32,371 nt of DNA from JBLNBU01 sp050260215 (GTDB taxonomy: Bacteria; Pseudomonadota; Alphaproteobacteria; Rhodospirillales; Magnetospirillaceae). The DNA lies in assembly GCA_050260215.1 (NCBI GenBank), contig JBLNBU010000203.1, positions 1 through 32,371 on the forward strand, given 5' to 3'. The translations under genes were made by a program, and so were the position numbers. The notes under the pieces are model-generated. The model searched no databases. It saw nothing but the letters and a program-made list of their open reading frames with translations, and was not told the origin of the DNA. This document shows, piece after piece, positions 7,560 to 15,653 of this stretch (position 1 is its first letter; each line of letters begins with the position of its first letter).

Positions 7560-8212
7560 AGCGGCTGCTCCTTGTCCCAGAGGTAATAGAAGCCGGGGCC
7601 GGTGCCCTCGGACTCGTGCATGCGGAACCACTTGTTCTCGGCGATCAGGCGCGAGACTTCGGATTGCGGGTCGTCCAGGTCGCCGAAGCGCAACGCACCC
7701 GAGATGCAGGCCTGGGCGCAGACCGGCGTCGCCTCGGGGTCGCGCCCGGGGACCAGGCCCTTGTCCAGGCCGGCGTCGATGCGGTCGATGCAGAAGGTGC
7801 ACTTGGTGGCGACGCCCACGTGGCGGGTGTCGAAGCGAGCCTTCTCGGCGGCCATGGGCTCGGAGCCGAAGGCGAACTGGGGCTCGTCGATCTTGAAGCG
7901 GGCCTCGTAGGGGCAGGCCATGATGCAGTACGAGCAGCCGATGCACAGCTCGTAGTCGATGGTCACCAGCCCGTCGGCGCGCTTGCCGGTGGCGGTCGAC
8001 GGGCAGACCTCCATGCAGGGCGGGCTGTCGCAGTGCTGGCAGCCGGTGGGGACGAAGACGCGGCTGACCTCGGGGTACTCGCCGGCCTCGATGTCGAGGA
8101 CGCGGCGCCACATGACGCCGACGGGGGTGCCATTGGCTTCCTTGCACGAGGCGGTGCAGGTCTGGCAGCCCACGCAGCGGCGCAGGTCGGCGACCATCAC
8201 GTAGCGGGTCAT
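7556..8212 (-). CDS. padC: Phenylacetyl-CoA:acceptor oxidoreductase, four-cluster ferredoxin subunit
   Basis: A 218-aa DmsB/PhsB-type electron-transfer subunit. Cysteine groups for four [4Fe-4S] clusters are visible: CVGCQTCTASC near residue 13, CQHCDSPPCMEVC, CIGCSYCIMAC, then CTFC and a later CAQAC. It links the molybdenum subunit to the membrane anchor. There is no signal peptide, so the complex has no obvious route to the periplasm from this subunit. The true start is ATG 8212 (MTRYVMVADLRRC), which overlaps the padB stop as ATGA. The open frame running further upstream is a shadow of padB. Confidence 0.82.
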   Translation of the reverse strand: MTRYVMVADLRRCVGCQTCTASCKEANGTPVGVMWRRVLDIEAGEYPEVSRVFVPTGCQHCDSPPCMEVCPSTATGKRADGLVTIDYELCIGCSYCIMACPYEARFKIDEPQFAFGSEPMAAEKARFDTRHVGVATKCTFCIDRIDAGLDKGLVPGRDPEATPVCAQACISGALRFGDLDDPQSEVSRLIAENKWFRMHESEGTGPGFYYLWDKEQPL

Positions 8213-10938
8213 GCCGTCTCTCCTTCCGCCAGGGGGCCGTCGACGCGTCGCAAGGCGACGCGCACCACGTCGGCGCCCGAGCCGGTGGCATCGGTCAGTT
8301 CCAGCGACAACGGCGCCAGCGGATTGAGCGAGGGGAAGTCGAGGTCCTTGGCGTAAGGCGTCTTCCAGTGGGCGTACTGGCCGGGGATAACCACGGTGTC
8401 GGGCCGGCAGCCCTGCACCACCGAGGCCCGGCCCCTGGTCGCCGCCAGCGGCGAGCGCACCTCGACCCAGTCGCCGTTGGCGATGCCCAGCTTGCGCGCG
8501 GTGGCGGCGTTCAGGGTGACGGCGCCGTGGCCGCGCAGGTTGGTGCCGGCCTCGTTCATCAGCGGGATGCCGATGTTGTTGCCGGTGGTGTAGGGCATGC
8601 TCTTGGTGGTGATGCCCCAGAACGGATAGTCGGCCGGGTCGGCGCCCAGCTCGCGGGTCGCCTTCTCCCAGTGGTGGGGGACGTCGTGCCAGGAGGGCAG
8701 GCCCTGGTACTCGGTCAGCTGCGAGTCCCACCAGTGGATGTTCGCCTCGTGCAGGCGGCGGCCCAGCTCGACGCCGGCGCGCAGCAGCCGCTCCTGGTAG
8801 GGCAGCTCGAAGCGAAGCCCCATGTCCTCCATGGTCGGCAGCAGGTACCAGTCCTTGCGCTGGAAGGGCACCAGGTAGAAGCCGTTCTCCTTCATCCAGT
8901 CCAGGCCCTTGGCCTCGGCCCCGCCCGACAACTCGGCGGTGGCGGCCTTGCACACCGCATCCCAGATGGTGTCGACGTCGTGGGCCTGGTCGACCGGCAG
9001 CGAGTAGTCGTAATTCTCGCCCTTCAGGGGGGCGCCGCCCGCCCCGCGGTTGAGCGCGGCGTTGTAGGGTTCCAGCAAGCCGGCGCGCCGCGCCAGCTCG
9101 GTCGAGATCCAGGTGAAGTCGCGGGCCTCGCCCTGGGGGGCGACCGCCGGCTGGCGGATGGCCACGCCCTGGTGGGCCCAGTGCTGCTCGACGTACTTGG
9201 TGCCGCCGACGCGGATCAGCTGGGTGCTTTCCAGGTCGGTGGCGTCGGGCAGCAGGATGTCGGCCATGTGGTTGGTTTCGTCCATCGTGTAGGCGAAGGC
9301 GACGATGAACGGCATCTTGGCCATGGTCTCGACGATCTGGCGGGTGTCCCAGAACGAGATGGCCGGATTGGTGCGGAAGGCAAACCACAACTCGGGCGTG
9401 GTCGGGCGCGGCCAGTCGCGCGGCGCATCGCGCAGGAACATCCAGGCCAGGTGGGTCGGGCCCAGCGCCTGGCTCCACGCCGAATTGCCGACGATGGGGA
9501 TCAGGGTGCGATGCGCGTTGCGCCCCGTGGGCTTCGAGATCCAGGTCTCCTTGCCCGTCGGGTTGAAGTTGGCGGCCATGAAGCCGTCGGGACCGGGCTT
9601 GACCGACAGCAGCCGGTTCTCGTGCGGGCGGTTGATGCGCACGGTGGTGCCCAGCGTGCCGCCGGGCACTTCCAGGGCGCCGACCAGGCAGGCCAGCATG
9701 GTGCGCGCCCAGCAGCACTCATAGGCGCCCCAACCGTTGTTGACGGTCTTGCCCAGCGTGATCGCCACCGGACGGAAGGGCAGGATGCGGCCGTCGACCT
9801 CGATGGTCTCGCCGACGCAGGCGTTGTCCAGGTACTCGGTGGCGACGCGGCGGATGGTGGCGGCTGGCACGTCGCAGACGCCGGCGGCCCATTCCGGGGT
9901 GTAGTCCTTCATGGCGTCGCACATGGCGGAAAACGCGGTCTTGGCGGTGACCGTGTCGTAGCGGATGACCTCGTCGTCGGGGCCGTGGGCGACCACGTTG
10001 GACAGGGCGAAGCTGCCCTCCAGCTCGGGCCGCGCGCCGGGGGTGTCGTGGGCGACGGGGCCGGCCTGCCACATCAGCACCTTGCGGGTCTCGGCGTCGC
10101 GCAGGAACCAGCCGTCGGGCCCGACCAGGTAGGGCGAGGCGGTGCGGTCGCGCAGGAACACCTGGTCCAGGCGCTCGCGCCCGGCCTCGTGCAGCAGCAC
10201 GTGGACCATGGACAGCATGAAGGCGGCGTCGGTCTTGGGCTTGATCGGCACCCATTCGGCCGAGCAGCCGGCGGTGGGCGACATGTGCGGCTCGACCTGG
10301 ACGCGCTTGATGCCGCGGATGCGGGCGTCGGCGTGGCGGCGCACCGCGCACGAGCCGCCCGAGACCTCGACGTTGGTGCCGAAGGAGACGACGTAGCGGG
10401 TGCGCACGGTGTCGGCGCAGACGGTGAAGGCGCGGTGCCAGAACTCGCCGTACAGGTGCTCGGAGTGGACGCACTTCACCCCCTGGCCCGACCCGAACGA
10501 GAAGTCGATCGGCCCCCAGGCGGCCAGGAAGGCGGGGAAAGTGCCCATGTAGTTGGCCGGGGTGCCGCCGTGGCCGAAGGTGGCGGCGACGCGGGGCAGG
10601 CCTTGGTCGTCGATCAGGCCGCGGGCGCGAATATCCTTCAGCTTGGCCGCCACCGTGTCCAGCGCCTCGTCCCACGAGATGGGCACGAAGCCCGGATCCT
10701 CGCCGCGGCCCTTCTTGGGGTTGGTCCGCTTCATCGGGGTCAGGACGCGGTGCGGGTTGTAGGTCTTCTGCACCAGCCCATAGGCCTTGATGCAGGGGCG
10801 TCCGTGGGCCGGGTGGATGCCGGCGGCGTCGTGGTTGGGTTCGACGGTGGTGGCGACGCCGTCCTCGACCTTGACGCGGATCAGGTCGGGGCCGGAAACG
10901 CAGTTGTAGCAGTAGGATGGAACCGAGGTTGCGGTCAC
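8209..10938 (-). CDS. padB: Phenylacetyl-CoA:acceptor oxidoreductase, molybdopterin subunit
   Basis: A 909-aa DMSO reductase-superfamily catalytic subunit. In the anaerobic phenylacetate pathway PadBCD performs the four-electron alpha-oxidation of phenylacetyl-CoA to phenylglyoxylate. The start MTATSVPSYCYNC shows no twin-arginine signal, consistent with a cytoplasmic CoA-thioester substrate. The N-terminal iron-sulfur motif has Cys10, Cys13 and Cys49 (HGRPCIK), but Pro17 stands where the third Cys normally is. SFGSGQGVKC156VHSEHL lies in the region that usually supplies the molybdenum ligand. The C-terminal molydopterin-binding barrel is present (MNEAGTNLRGHGAVTLN, VPIPGQYAHW-like end). Divergence from a PaaX homologue supports the substrate; other aromatic or sulfur substrates are not excluded. 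Confidence 0.78.
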   Translation of the reverse strand: MTATSVPSYCYNCVSGPDLIRVKVEDGVATTVEPNHDAAGIHPAHGRPCIKAYGLVQKTYNPHRVLTPMKRTNPKKGRGEDPGFVPISWDEALDTVAAKLKDIRARGLIDDQGLPRVAATFGHGGTPANYMGTFPAFLAAWGPIDFSFGSGQGVKCVHSEHLYGEFWHRAFTVCADTVRTRYVVSFGTNVEVSGGSCAVRRHADARIRGIKRVQVEPHMSPTAGCSAEWVPIKPKTDAAFMLSMVHVLLHEAGRERLDQVFLRDRTASPYLVGPDGWFLRDAETRKVLMWQAGPVAHDTPGARPELEGSFALSNVVAHGPDDEVIRYDTVTAKTAFSAMCDAMKDYTPEWAAGVCDVPAATIRRVATEYLDNACVGETIEVDGRILPFRPVAITLGKTVNNGWGAYECCWARTMLACLVGALEVPGGTLGTTVRINRPHENRLLSVKPGPDGFMAANFNPTGKETWISKPTGRNAHRTLIPIVGNSAWSQALGPTHLAWMFLRDAPRDWPRPTTPELWFAFRTNPAISFWDTRQIVETMAKMPFIVAFAYTMDETNHMADILLPDATDLESTQLIRVGGTKYVEQHWAHQGVAIRQPAVAPQGEARDFTWISTELARRAGLLEPYNAALNRGAGGAPLKGENYDYSLPVDQAHDVDTIWDAVCKAATAELSGGAEAKGLDWMKENGFYLVPFQRKDWYLLPTMEDMGLRFELPYQERLLRAGVELGRRLHEANIHWWDSQLTEYQGLPSWHDVPHHWEKATRELGADPADYPFWGITTKSMPYTTGNNIGIPLMNEAGTNLRGHGAVTLNAATARKLGIANGDWVEVRSPLAATRGRASVVQGCRPDTVVIPGQYAHWKTPYAKDLDFPSLNPLAPLSLELTDATGSGADVVRVALRRVDGPLAEGETA

Positions 10939-10960
10939 GGCGCGGACTCCCAGCCGAACG

Positions 10961-11004
10961 ACATATTACATCTGATACGGCTTTGTGCGCACAGGTGTAT
11001 CGCA
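10961..11004. promoter_or_regulatory. Composite element, copy 1 (pad/paaX control region, padB side)
   Basis: ACATATTACA (10961-10970) and TGTATCGCA (10996-11004) with starts 35 bp apart; TGATACG (10973-10979) lies between. The same pair with the same 35-bp offset recurs at 11073-11116. TGATAC resembles the TGATTC core described for PaaX operators. On the minus strand TAATAT inside the first block could be the padB -10 box. Confidence 0.5.
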
Positions 11005-11072
11005 ACGTTGGCGACAGCTTCCCTGGCTTCTCCCTGTGGCGCCATCTTTTCGATCGGGCGCCTTAAGGCGGA

Positions 11073-11116
11073 ACATATTACAGCATACGCGACAGAGTCA
11101 ATTAAACTGTATCACA
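11073..11116. promoter_or_regulatory. Composite element, copy 2 (pad/paaX control region, paaX side)
   Basis: ACATATTACA (11073-11082) and TGTATCACA (11108-11116), again 35 bp between starts, with ATACG between the blocks. The minus strand reads TGTGATACA. Together with copy 1 it brackets the 225-bp divergent intergenic region, 48 bases upstream of the paaX-like start, as expected for sites that control both directions. Confidence 0.5.
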
Positions 11117-11163
11117 TCCGCACGGTGGTGACCGGCCCTCCGTTTCGGGATAGGATGGTCGCC

Positions 11164-12114
11164 ATGCCCCAGGGGAACTCCGACATCGTCGCCCGTCTGA
11201 CCGACCGGCTGCGACCCAAGGCCAAATCGCTGATCATCACCGTCTACGGCGACGCCATTGCGCACCATGGCGGCAACGCCTGGCTGGGCAGCCTGATCGA
11301 GCTGGTCGAGCCCTTGGGCATGAACGAACGCATGGTGCGCACCTCGGTGTTCCGGCTGGCCAAGGAAGGCTGGCTGGTGGCCCAGCCCATCGGCCGGCGC
11401 AGCTACTATCGCCTGACCGAGGCGGGGCAGCGCCGCTTCGATGCCGCCCACATCCGCATCTACCGCCACGCCCAGCGGCCGTGGGACAAGGGCTGGACCG
11501 TGGTGGTGCCGGTGGCCAGCCTGGGGCCCGAGGCCCGCGACACCCTGCGCCGTGACCTGGGCTGGCTGGGCTTCGGCCTGCTGCCCGGCGGGGTGATGCT
11601 GCACCCCGACCCCGACGAGGCCGCGCTGCGCGCCCTGCTCGACGGCGGGCCGGGGCCTGCGGCCATGGTGGTGCGCGGGGCGGCACCGCCCTGGGGCGGT
11701 TCGGACGCGGTGGCCGAGGTCATCCGCGGCTGCTGGGACCTGGGCCGCCTGGCCGAGGATTATGCCGGCTTCCTCGATACCTTCCGCCCGGTGTGGCAGG
11801 CGCTGAAGGATGCGCCGGCGCTGGACCCGCGGCTGTGCTTCTGCGTGCGCACCCTCTTGATGCACGGCTATCGCCGCGCCCTGCTGCGCGACCCCATGCT
11901 CCCCGACGAGCTGCTGCCCGGCGACTGGCCCGGCGCCGCGGCGCGGGTGCTGTGCCGCAACCTCTACCGCCTGACCGAGGCCGCGGCCGAGCGCCACGTC
12001 GAGGCCACCCTGGAAACCCCCGACGGGCCGGTGCCCGGGGCGACGGCGGCCTATTTCACCCGTTTCGGCGGCCTGCGCGGCCAGGTCGAAGAGGCCGCGG
12101 CCTCCGCCATCTGA
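11164..12114 (+). CDS. paaX: PaaX-family phenylacetyl-CoA-responsive regulator
   Basis: A 316-aa transcriptional regulator, the same length as E. coli PaaX, which represses phenylacetate genes and is released by phenylacetyl-CoA. The N-terminal winged-helix region includes RPKAKSLIITVYGDAI and MNERMVRTSVFRLAKEGWL, followed by GRRSYYRLTEAGQRRF. The PaaX core then shows RPWDKGWTVVVPV and LGWLGFGLLPGGVMLHP. The C-terminal part ends with the LMHGYRRALLRDPMLPDELLPGDWPGAAA segment typical of the family. The start chosen is ATG 11164, with AGGA 8 bases upstream; ATG 11155 would add three residues. It is divergent from padBCD, so it likely controls the anaerobic phenylacetyl-CoA oxidation genes, not an aerobic paa operon (none is in view). 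Confidence 0.88.
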   Translation: MPQGNSDIVARLTDRLRPKAKSLIITVYGDAIAHHGGNAWLGSLIELVEPLGMNERMVRTSVFRLAKEGWLVAQPIGRRSYYRLTEAGQRRFDAAHIRIYRHAQRPWDKGWTVVVPVASLGPEARDTLRRDLGWLGFGLLPGGVMLHPDPDEAALRALLDGGPGPAAMVVRGAAPPWGGSDAVAEVIRGCWDLGRLAEDYAGFLDTFRPVWQALKDAPALDPRLCFCVRTLLMHGYRRALLRDPMLPDELLPGDWPGAAARVLCRNLYRLTEAAAERHVEATLETPDGPVPGATAAYFTRFGGLRGQVEEAAASAI

Positions 12115-12132
12115 CCTCCTACCTTGGGATGA

Positions 12133-12150
12133 ATCCGGTCGATACCGGAT
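12133..12150 (+). terminator. Hairpin after paaX
   Basis: ATCCGGT-cgat-ACCGGAT forms a perfect 7-bp stem starting 18 bases after the paaX stop. No T-run follows, so termination is uncertain. The remainder up to 12313 holds no recognisable gene and presumably the promoter of the next one. Confidence 0.4.
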
Positions 12151-12313
12151 ACCTGCCCCTTCAACGCGGAGGTAGAATTCCATAAGATAACGTGGATGCA
12201 GTTCGTATGTATGGCAAGCAATTGCCCTGGGCCGGATTTGTGACGAACTGTGGCGGACAAATCCACGGCCGGAGTGAATATTCTGCGATCTGCTGGTGAA
12301 AGTGGGGTGCGGC

Positions 12314-13549
12314 ATGAAGACGGACTCGGCCGCCATGATGAATACAAGAACAGCTGCAACGACAGTGCCGGTTCCTCTCCAGGTTCTTCTGGTCGAGGAC
12401 AATCCCGGTGACGCGCGCATGGCGCGGATGGAGCTGGCCGCTTGCCAGCGGCCACGCATGACCGTCACCCATGTCGAGACTTTGGAAGACGCCCGCCATG
12501 CCCTTGCCGACACCGATTACGACGTGGTGCTGCTGGACCTGTCGCTGCCCGATTCCCAGGGGCTGGCGACGGTCGCCGGCATCATCACCGCCGCGCCCAC
12601 CACGCCGGTGGTGGTGCTGACCGGCCTGGACGACCCCGAGGCGGCCGAGGCGGCGCTCGAGGCCGGGGCACAGGACTACCTGACCAAGGACCTGCTGGTG
12701 GGCCGCGAGCTGCTGCGCTCGATCCGCTATGCGCGGACCCGCATGATCACCCAGCTCGAACGCCAGGAACTGCTGCTGCGCCTGGCGCGCGAGCAGGCGC
12801 GCCTGTCCGAGGAGCTGGAGGAGGCGCGCCAGATGCAGCTGGCCCTGCAGCCCGACCCGGCCCTGACCGCCTCGGTGCGCGACCGCCTGGGTCTCAGGGT
12901 CGAAGGCGTGCTCGAGCCCTCGGAAGCGGTGGGCGGCGACGTCTGGGGCTGCTTCGAGGTCGGCGGCGACCGCCTGGGCGTGTTCGCTTTCGACTTCTCG
13001 GGCCACGGCATCAAGGCGGCGCTCAACTCGTTCCGCCTGCACGCGCTGATCGAGGACCATCCCGAGCTGCGCGACAATCCCGCCGGCCTGCTCGAACGCC
13101 TCAACACCGCGTTGATGCCCATGCTGCCGCGCGGGCACTATGCCACCATGTTCTATGGCATCGTCGACCCCGCCGCCTGCCGGCTGGACTGGTCGGCGGC
13201 CGGCGCGCCGCAGCCGCTGCTGCAGGCCGGCGGCCAGGCCCGCTTCCTCGACACCACCGGCGTGCCGCTGGGCCTGCGCAAGACGTCCGAGTACGTCAAC
13301 CGCTCCACCGACTTCAAGCCCGGATCGGTGCTGTTCGTCTACTCCGACGCCATGAGCGAGGCCGAACGGCCCGACGGGGTGATGTTCGATGACACCGACG
13401 TGGCGCGGCTGTTCCAGGGTGCCGCCAAGGACGGCGGCGACCGCCTGGGCCGGCTGCTCAAGGACTTCCGCTCCGAGGTGGCGCTGCCGCTGGTCGACGA
13501 CCTGACCGCGGTCATGCTGCAGCATGAGCGTCCCGAACTGGTGTGCTGA
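12314..13549 (+). CDS. Response regulator with C-terminal PP2C (SpoIIE/RsbU-type) phosphatase
   Basis: A 411-aa cytoplasmic protein. The receiver domain (about 22-145) has E28/D29, phosphoacceptor D75 (VVLLDLSLPD), T103 and K125 (DYLTKDLL). A coiled-coil linker (about 146-178, LERQELLLRLAREQARLSEELEEARQ in outline) leads into a PP2C-type serine phosphatase. The phosphatase has the metal-binding aspartates D209 (AVGGDVWG), D227 (DFSGHG), D345 (YSDAMSEA) and D395/D396 (VDDLTAV). Such proteins dephosphorylate STAS-domain anti-sigma antagonists when the receiver is phosphorylated. A STAS gene lies immediately downstream on the opposite strand and is the natural substrate. ATG 12314 follows GTGGGG; an upstream in-frame GTG at 12296 is possible. 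Confidence 0.85.
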   Translation: MKTDSAAMMNTRTAATTVPVPLQVLLVEDNPGDARMARMELAACQRPRMTVTHVETLEDARHALADTDYDVVLLDLSLPDSQGLATVAGIITAAPTTPVVVLTGLDDPEAAEAALEAGAQDYLTKDLLVGRELLRSIRYARTRMITQLERQELLLRLAREQARLSEELEEARQMQLALQPDPALTASVRDRLGLRVEGVLEPSEAVGGDVWGCFEVGGDRLGVFAFDFSGHGIKAALNSFRLHALIEDHPELRDNPAGLLERLNTALMPMLPRGHYATMFYGIVDPAACRLDWSAAGAPQPLLQAGGQARFLDTTGVPLGLRKTSEYVNRSTDFKPGSVLFVYSDAMSEAERPDGVMFDDTDVARLFQGAAKDGGDRLGRLLKDFRSEVALPLVDDLTAVMLQHERPELVC

Positions 13550-13569
13550 AGCGGGGCGTTGCCCCATAA

Positions 13570-13597
13570 CCCTCCGGGTCGAGCCCGGCCAAGAGGG
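13570..13597. terminator. Bidirectional terminator hairpin
   Basis: CCCT-CCGGG (13570-13578), TCGAG loop, CCCGG-cca-AGAGGG (13584-13597) form a two-part stem. It sits in the 57-bp gap between the convergent PP2C and STAS genes. No long T-run is present. Confidence 0.4.
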
Positions 13598-13606
13598 CGA
13601 TGATGC

Positions 13607-13912
13607 TCAGCGCCGGATCTCGAAGGTTTCACCGGCGTCGGTCAGCGTCAGCAGGCGCAGGACGGCATCCCCGGGATGGGCCAGCGCCAGGGACGACCGG
13701 CGGGCGGCCAGTTCCTCGCGGGCGATGTAGAGCAGTCCGAGGCCCACCGAATCGATGCGGTTGAGGCCCGACAGTTCAAGGACCACCTTCTGGCCTTCGT
13801 GGCTGCACACCTGGCGCAGCATGTCGCGGAATTCCTGGTTGGCGCCGAAGTTCAGGTCGCCGTTCAGCGACACCTTGAGGTTGGCGCCATCCTGGCTGAT
13901 CTGGAATTTCAT
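13607..13912 (-). CDS. STAS-domain anti-sigma factor antagonist-like protein
   Basis: A 101-aa single-domain STAS protein (MKFQISQDGANLKVSLNGDL). The phosphorylatable serine motif is intact at D54-S55-V56-G57 (NRIDSVGLGLLYIA), so it should cycle between a Ser-phosphorylated form, made by an RsbW-like kinase, and an unphosphorylated form, made by a PP2C phosphatase. The start at 13912 has AAGGGA five bases upstream. An in-frame ATG at 13939 would overlap the chemoreceptor stop and has no such signal. It is the last gene of the binding protein-chemoreceptor-STAS operon and converges on the PP2C gene. No anti-sigma kinase gene is in the window. Confidence 0.85.
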   Translation of the reverse strand: MKFQISQDGANLKVSLNGDLNFGANQEFRDMLRQVCSHEGQKVVLELSGLNRIDSVGLGLLYIAREELAARRSSLALAHPGDAVLRLLTLTDAGETFEIRR

Positions 13913-13925
13913 CGGTCCCTTCCCG

Positions 13926-15617
13926 TCATTGGCGGACACGCTCGAGGAAACTTTCGGTCTCGCCGGTCAGGCTGTCGACCGTCTGGGCCAGGTCGGTGGC
14001 GCTCCAGATGACCCGGATGGTGCCGGCGCAGGTCAGCGCCGACGACTTGGCCAGCTTGCCGACCCGCTGCGACACCATGTCGGCCTGGTGGGCGACCTGC
14101 TCCACATTGGCGGCGATGGCCCGGGTCGAGGCGTCCTGCTGCTGCACGGCGCCGGCGATGGTGGCCGACACCTCTTCCAGCGAGCGGATGGTGGAGACCA
14201 CGCTGGCGATGCTGCGTGCCATGGTCTCGGTCGACTGCTGAACCTCGGCGACCTGCTGCGAGATGTCGTCGGTGGCCCGCGCCGTCTGGTTGGCCAGGTT
14301 CTTGACCTCGCCCGCCACCACGGCAAAGCCCTTGCCCGCCTCGCCGGCACGCGCCGCCTCGATGGTGGCGTTCAAGGCCAGCAGGTTGGTCTGGGCGGCG
14401 ATGTCGCTGATCAGCTTGACCACCTCGCCGATGGACTGGACCGACTTCGACAGTCCCTCCATCTGGCCGGCAGTGGCGATCACTGCGGCCACGGCCTGCC
14501 GGGTGGTCTCGGTCGAGCCCGAGACCTGGCGGGCGATCTCGTCGACCGCCTGGGCCAGCTGGGCGATGGCCTGCGCCGCCTGGGCGGCGCGTTCGCTGGT
14601 CACTCCGGCGGCCTCGCCCATTTCCAGCGACAGGCTGCCGCTTTCCTCGGACCGCTTGGACATGAAGGTGGCGGTGTCGCGGATGGCGATGGCGGCCTTG
14701 TCGACGGTCTCCACCTTGTCGTGGACGCCGACGGCGTGCTGCGCCGAGGCCTCGTCCCGCTCGGCGCGGGCCTGGTCCTGGTGGGCCCGCTCGGCCAGCG
14801 CTTCTTGTTCCATCCGCTGCTTGTCGGCGGCGTTCTGCTTGAACACGGTCAGCGCATGGGCCATCTCGCCGACCTCGTCGGCGCGGCCGGCATAGGGGAT
14901 GGCCACCGTGGCGTCGCCGCCGGCCAGGGTGTGCATGACATCGGCCAGGGCGGCGATGGGGCGGGCGACGTGGAGCACGATCAGCCCGTAGCCGGCCAGG
15001 CCCAGGGCGATGACCAGCACGGCGCAGATGGCCACCACGCCGACCACCACGGCGCGTGCGTTGGCCTCCATGGCGGCGACCTCGTCGGCGGCGGCCCGCT
15101 CGGTGTCCTGGCGGAAGGTGCCGACGGCCTCCTGCAGCCGGGCCTGGGCGGGCGCCACCTTCTGCTGCATGTGCTCCAGGGCCTGGGGCTGGGCGAAGGC
15201 GGCGGCGTATTCGAACACCTTGGCAGTCGACTGTTCGTAGGCGCGGATGGCCTGGACGATGGCGGCGCCGTCACTGGCCAGCGCCGGCGACGTTGCGCCG
15301 GCCAGCGCCCCGTCCACCGCCGCGGCCGCCTGGTTCAGCAACGTCTTGACCGTTTTCTGGCGGACTGCCAGCTGGCCCAGGTCCAACTCGGTGGGCGCGG
15401 CCTTGACCTCGCCCACCGCGCGCTCGACCAGCGAGGCCAGGGTGATCTGCAGTTCCGAGAAGCGGGCGGTCTGGGCGTAGAGGTTCTGACCCTGTTCCTT
15501 GATCGTCCCCGAGGCGACCACCGCCACCGCCCCCATGGCGCACAATGCCACCAGGGCGGCGACCAGGATGCTGGCGAGCTTTGCCGAAATCCTGAAGCGC
15601 TGCAGCGACTGGAACAT
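13926..15617 (-). CDS. Methyl-accepting chemotaxis protein
   Basis: A 563-aa transmembrane chemoreceptor. Order: TM1 (about 13-36), a helical periplasmic domain (about 37-187) rich in Ala/Gln, TM2 (about 188-215, VVVGVVAICAVLVIALGLAG), HAMP, then a coiled coil with the signalling tip ISDIAAQTNLLALNATIEAA and AGKGFAVVAGEVKNLA. It ends ETESFLERVRQ with no CheR-docking pentapeptide. GGGGGAGG precedes ATG 15617. It lies 36 bases after a PstS-like binding protein gene, which suggests that the binding protein feeds the ligand to the receptor, though direct interaction is inference. The HAMP-distal half carries little periplasmic sequence identity that would name a ligand. Confidence 0.92.
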   Translation of the reverse strand: MFQSLQRFRISAKLASILVAALVALCAMGAVAVVASGTIKEQGQNLYAQTARFSELQITLASLVERAVGEVKAAPTELDLGQLAVRQKTVKTLLNQAAAAVDGALAGATSPALASDGAAIVQAIRAYEQSTAKVFEYAAAFAQPQALEHMQQKVAPAQARLQEAVGTFRQDTERAAADEVAAMEANARAVVVGVVAICAVLVIALGLAGYGLIVLHVARPIAALADVMHTLAGGDATVAIPYAGRADEVGEMAHALTVFKQNAADKQRMEQEALAERAHQDQARAERDEASAQHAVGVHDKVETVDKAAIAIRDTATFMSKRSEESGSLSLEMGEAAGVTSERAAQAAQAIAQLAQAVDEIARQVSGSTETTRQAVAAVIATAGQMEGLSKSVQSIGEVVKLISDIAAQTNLLALNATIEAARAGEAGKGFAVVAGEVKNLANQTARATDDISQQVAEVQQSTETMARSIASVVSTIRSLEEVSATIAGAVQQQDASTRAIAANVEQVAHQADMVSQRVGKLAKSSALTCAGTIRVIWSATDLAQTVDSLTGETESFLERVRQ

Positions 15618-15637
15618 GGCGAACCTCCCCCGCCGAT

Positions 15638-15651
15638 GGAGCCGTTGCTCC
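15638..15651 (-). promoter_or_regulatory. Short intercistronic hairpin
   Basis: GGAGC-cgtt-GCTCC lies just after the stop of the binding protein gene and before the chemoreceptor ribosome binding site. Short stems like this often stabilise or attenuate a message so that a binding protein is made in excess over downstream genes. Confidence 0.3.
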
Positions 15652-15653
15652 TC

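Noticed and set aside
7556..9718. 720-codon frame joining padB antisequence to padC
   Set aside because: The part before ATG 8212 is a frame shadow of padB; the ferredoxin domain begins at MTRYVMVADL.
6720..10938. Dimethyl sulfoxide or polysulfide reductase instead of PadBCD
   Set aside because: Subunit architecture is shared, but there is no twin-arginine signal, and the neighbouring PaaX-type regulator and hcr genes point to a CoA-linked aromatic substrate.
8368..12114. A 1248-codon plus-strand open frame
   Set aside because: Only the last 316 codons (from 11164) encode the PaaX-like protein. The rest is low-complexity antisense of padB produced by high GC third positions.
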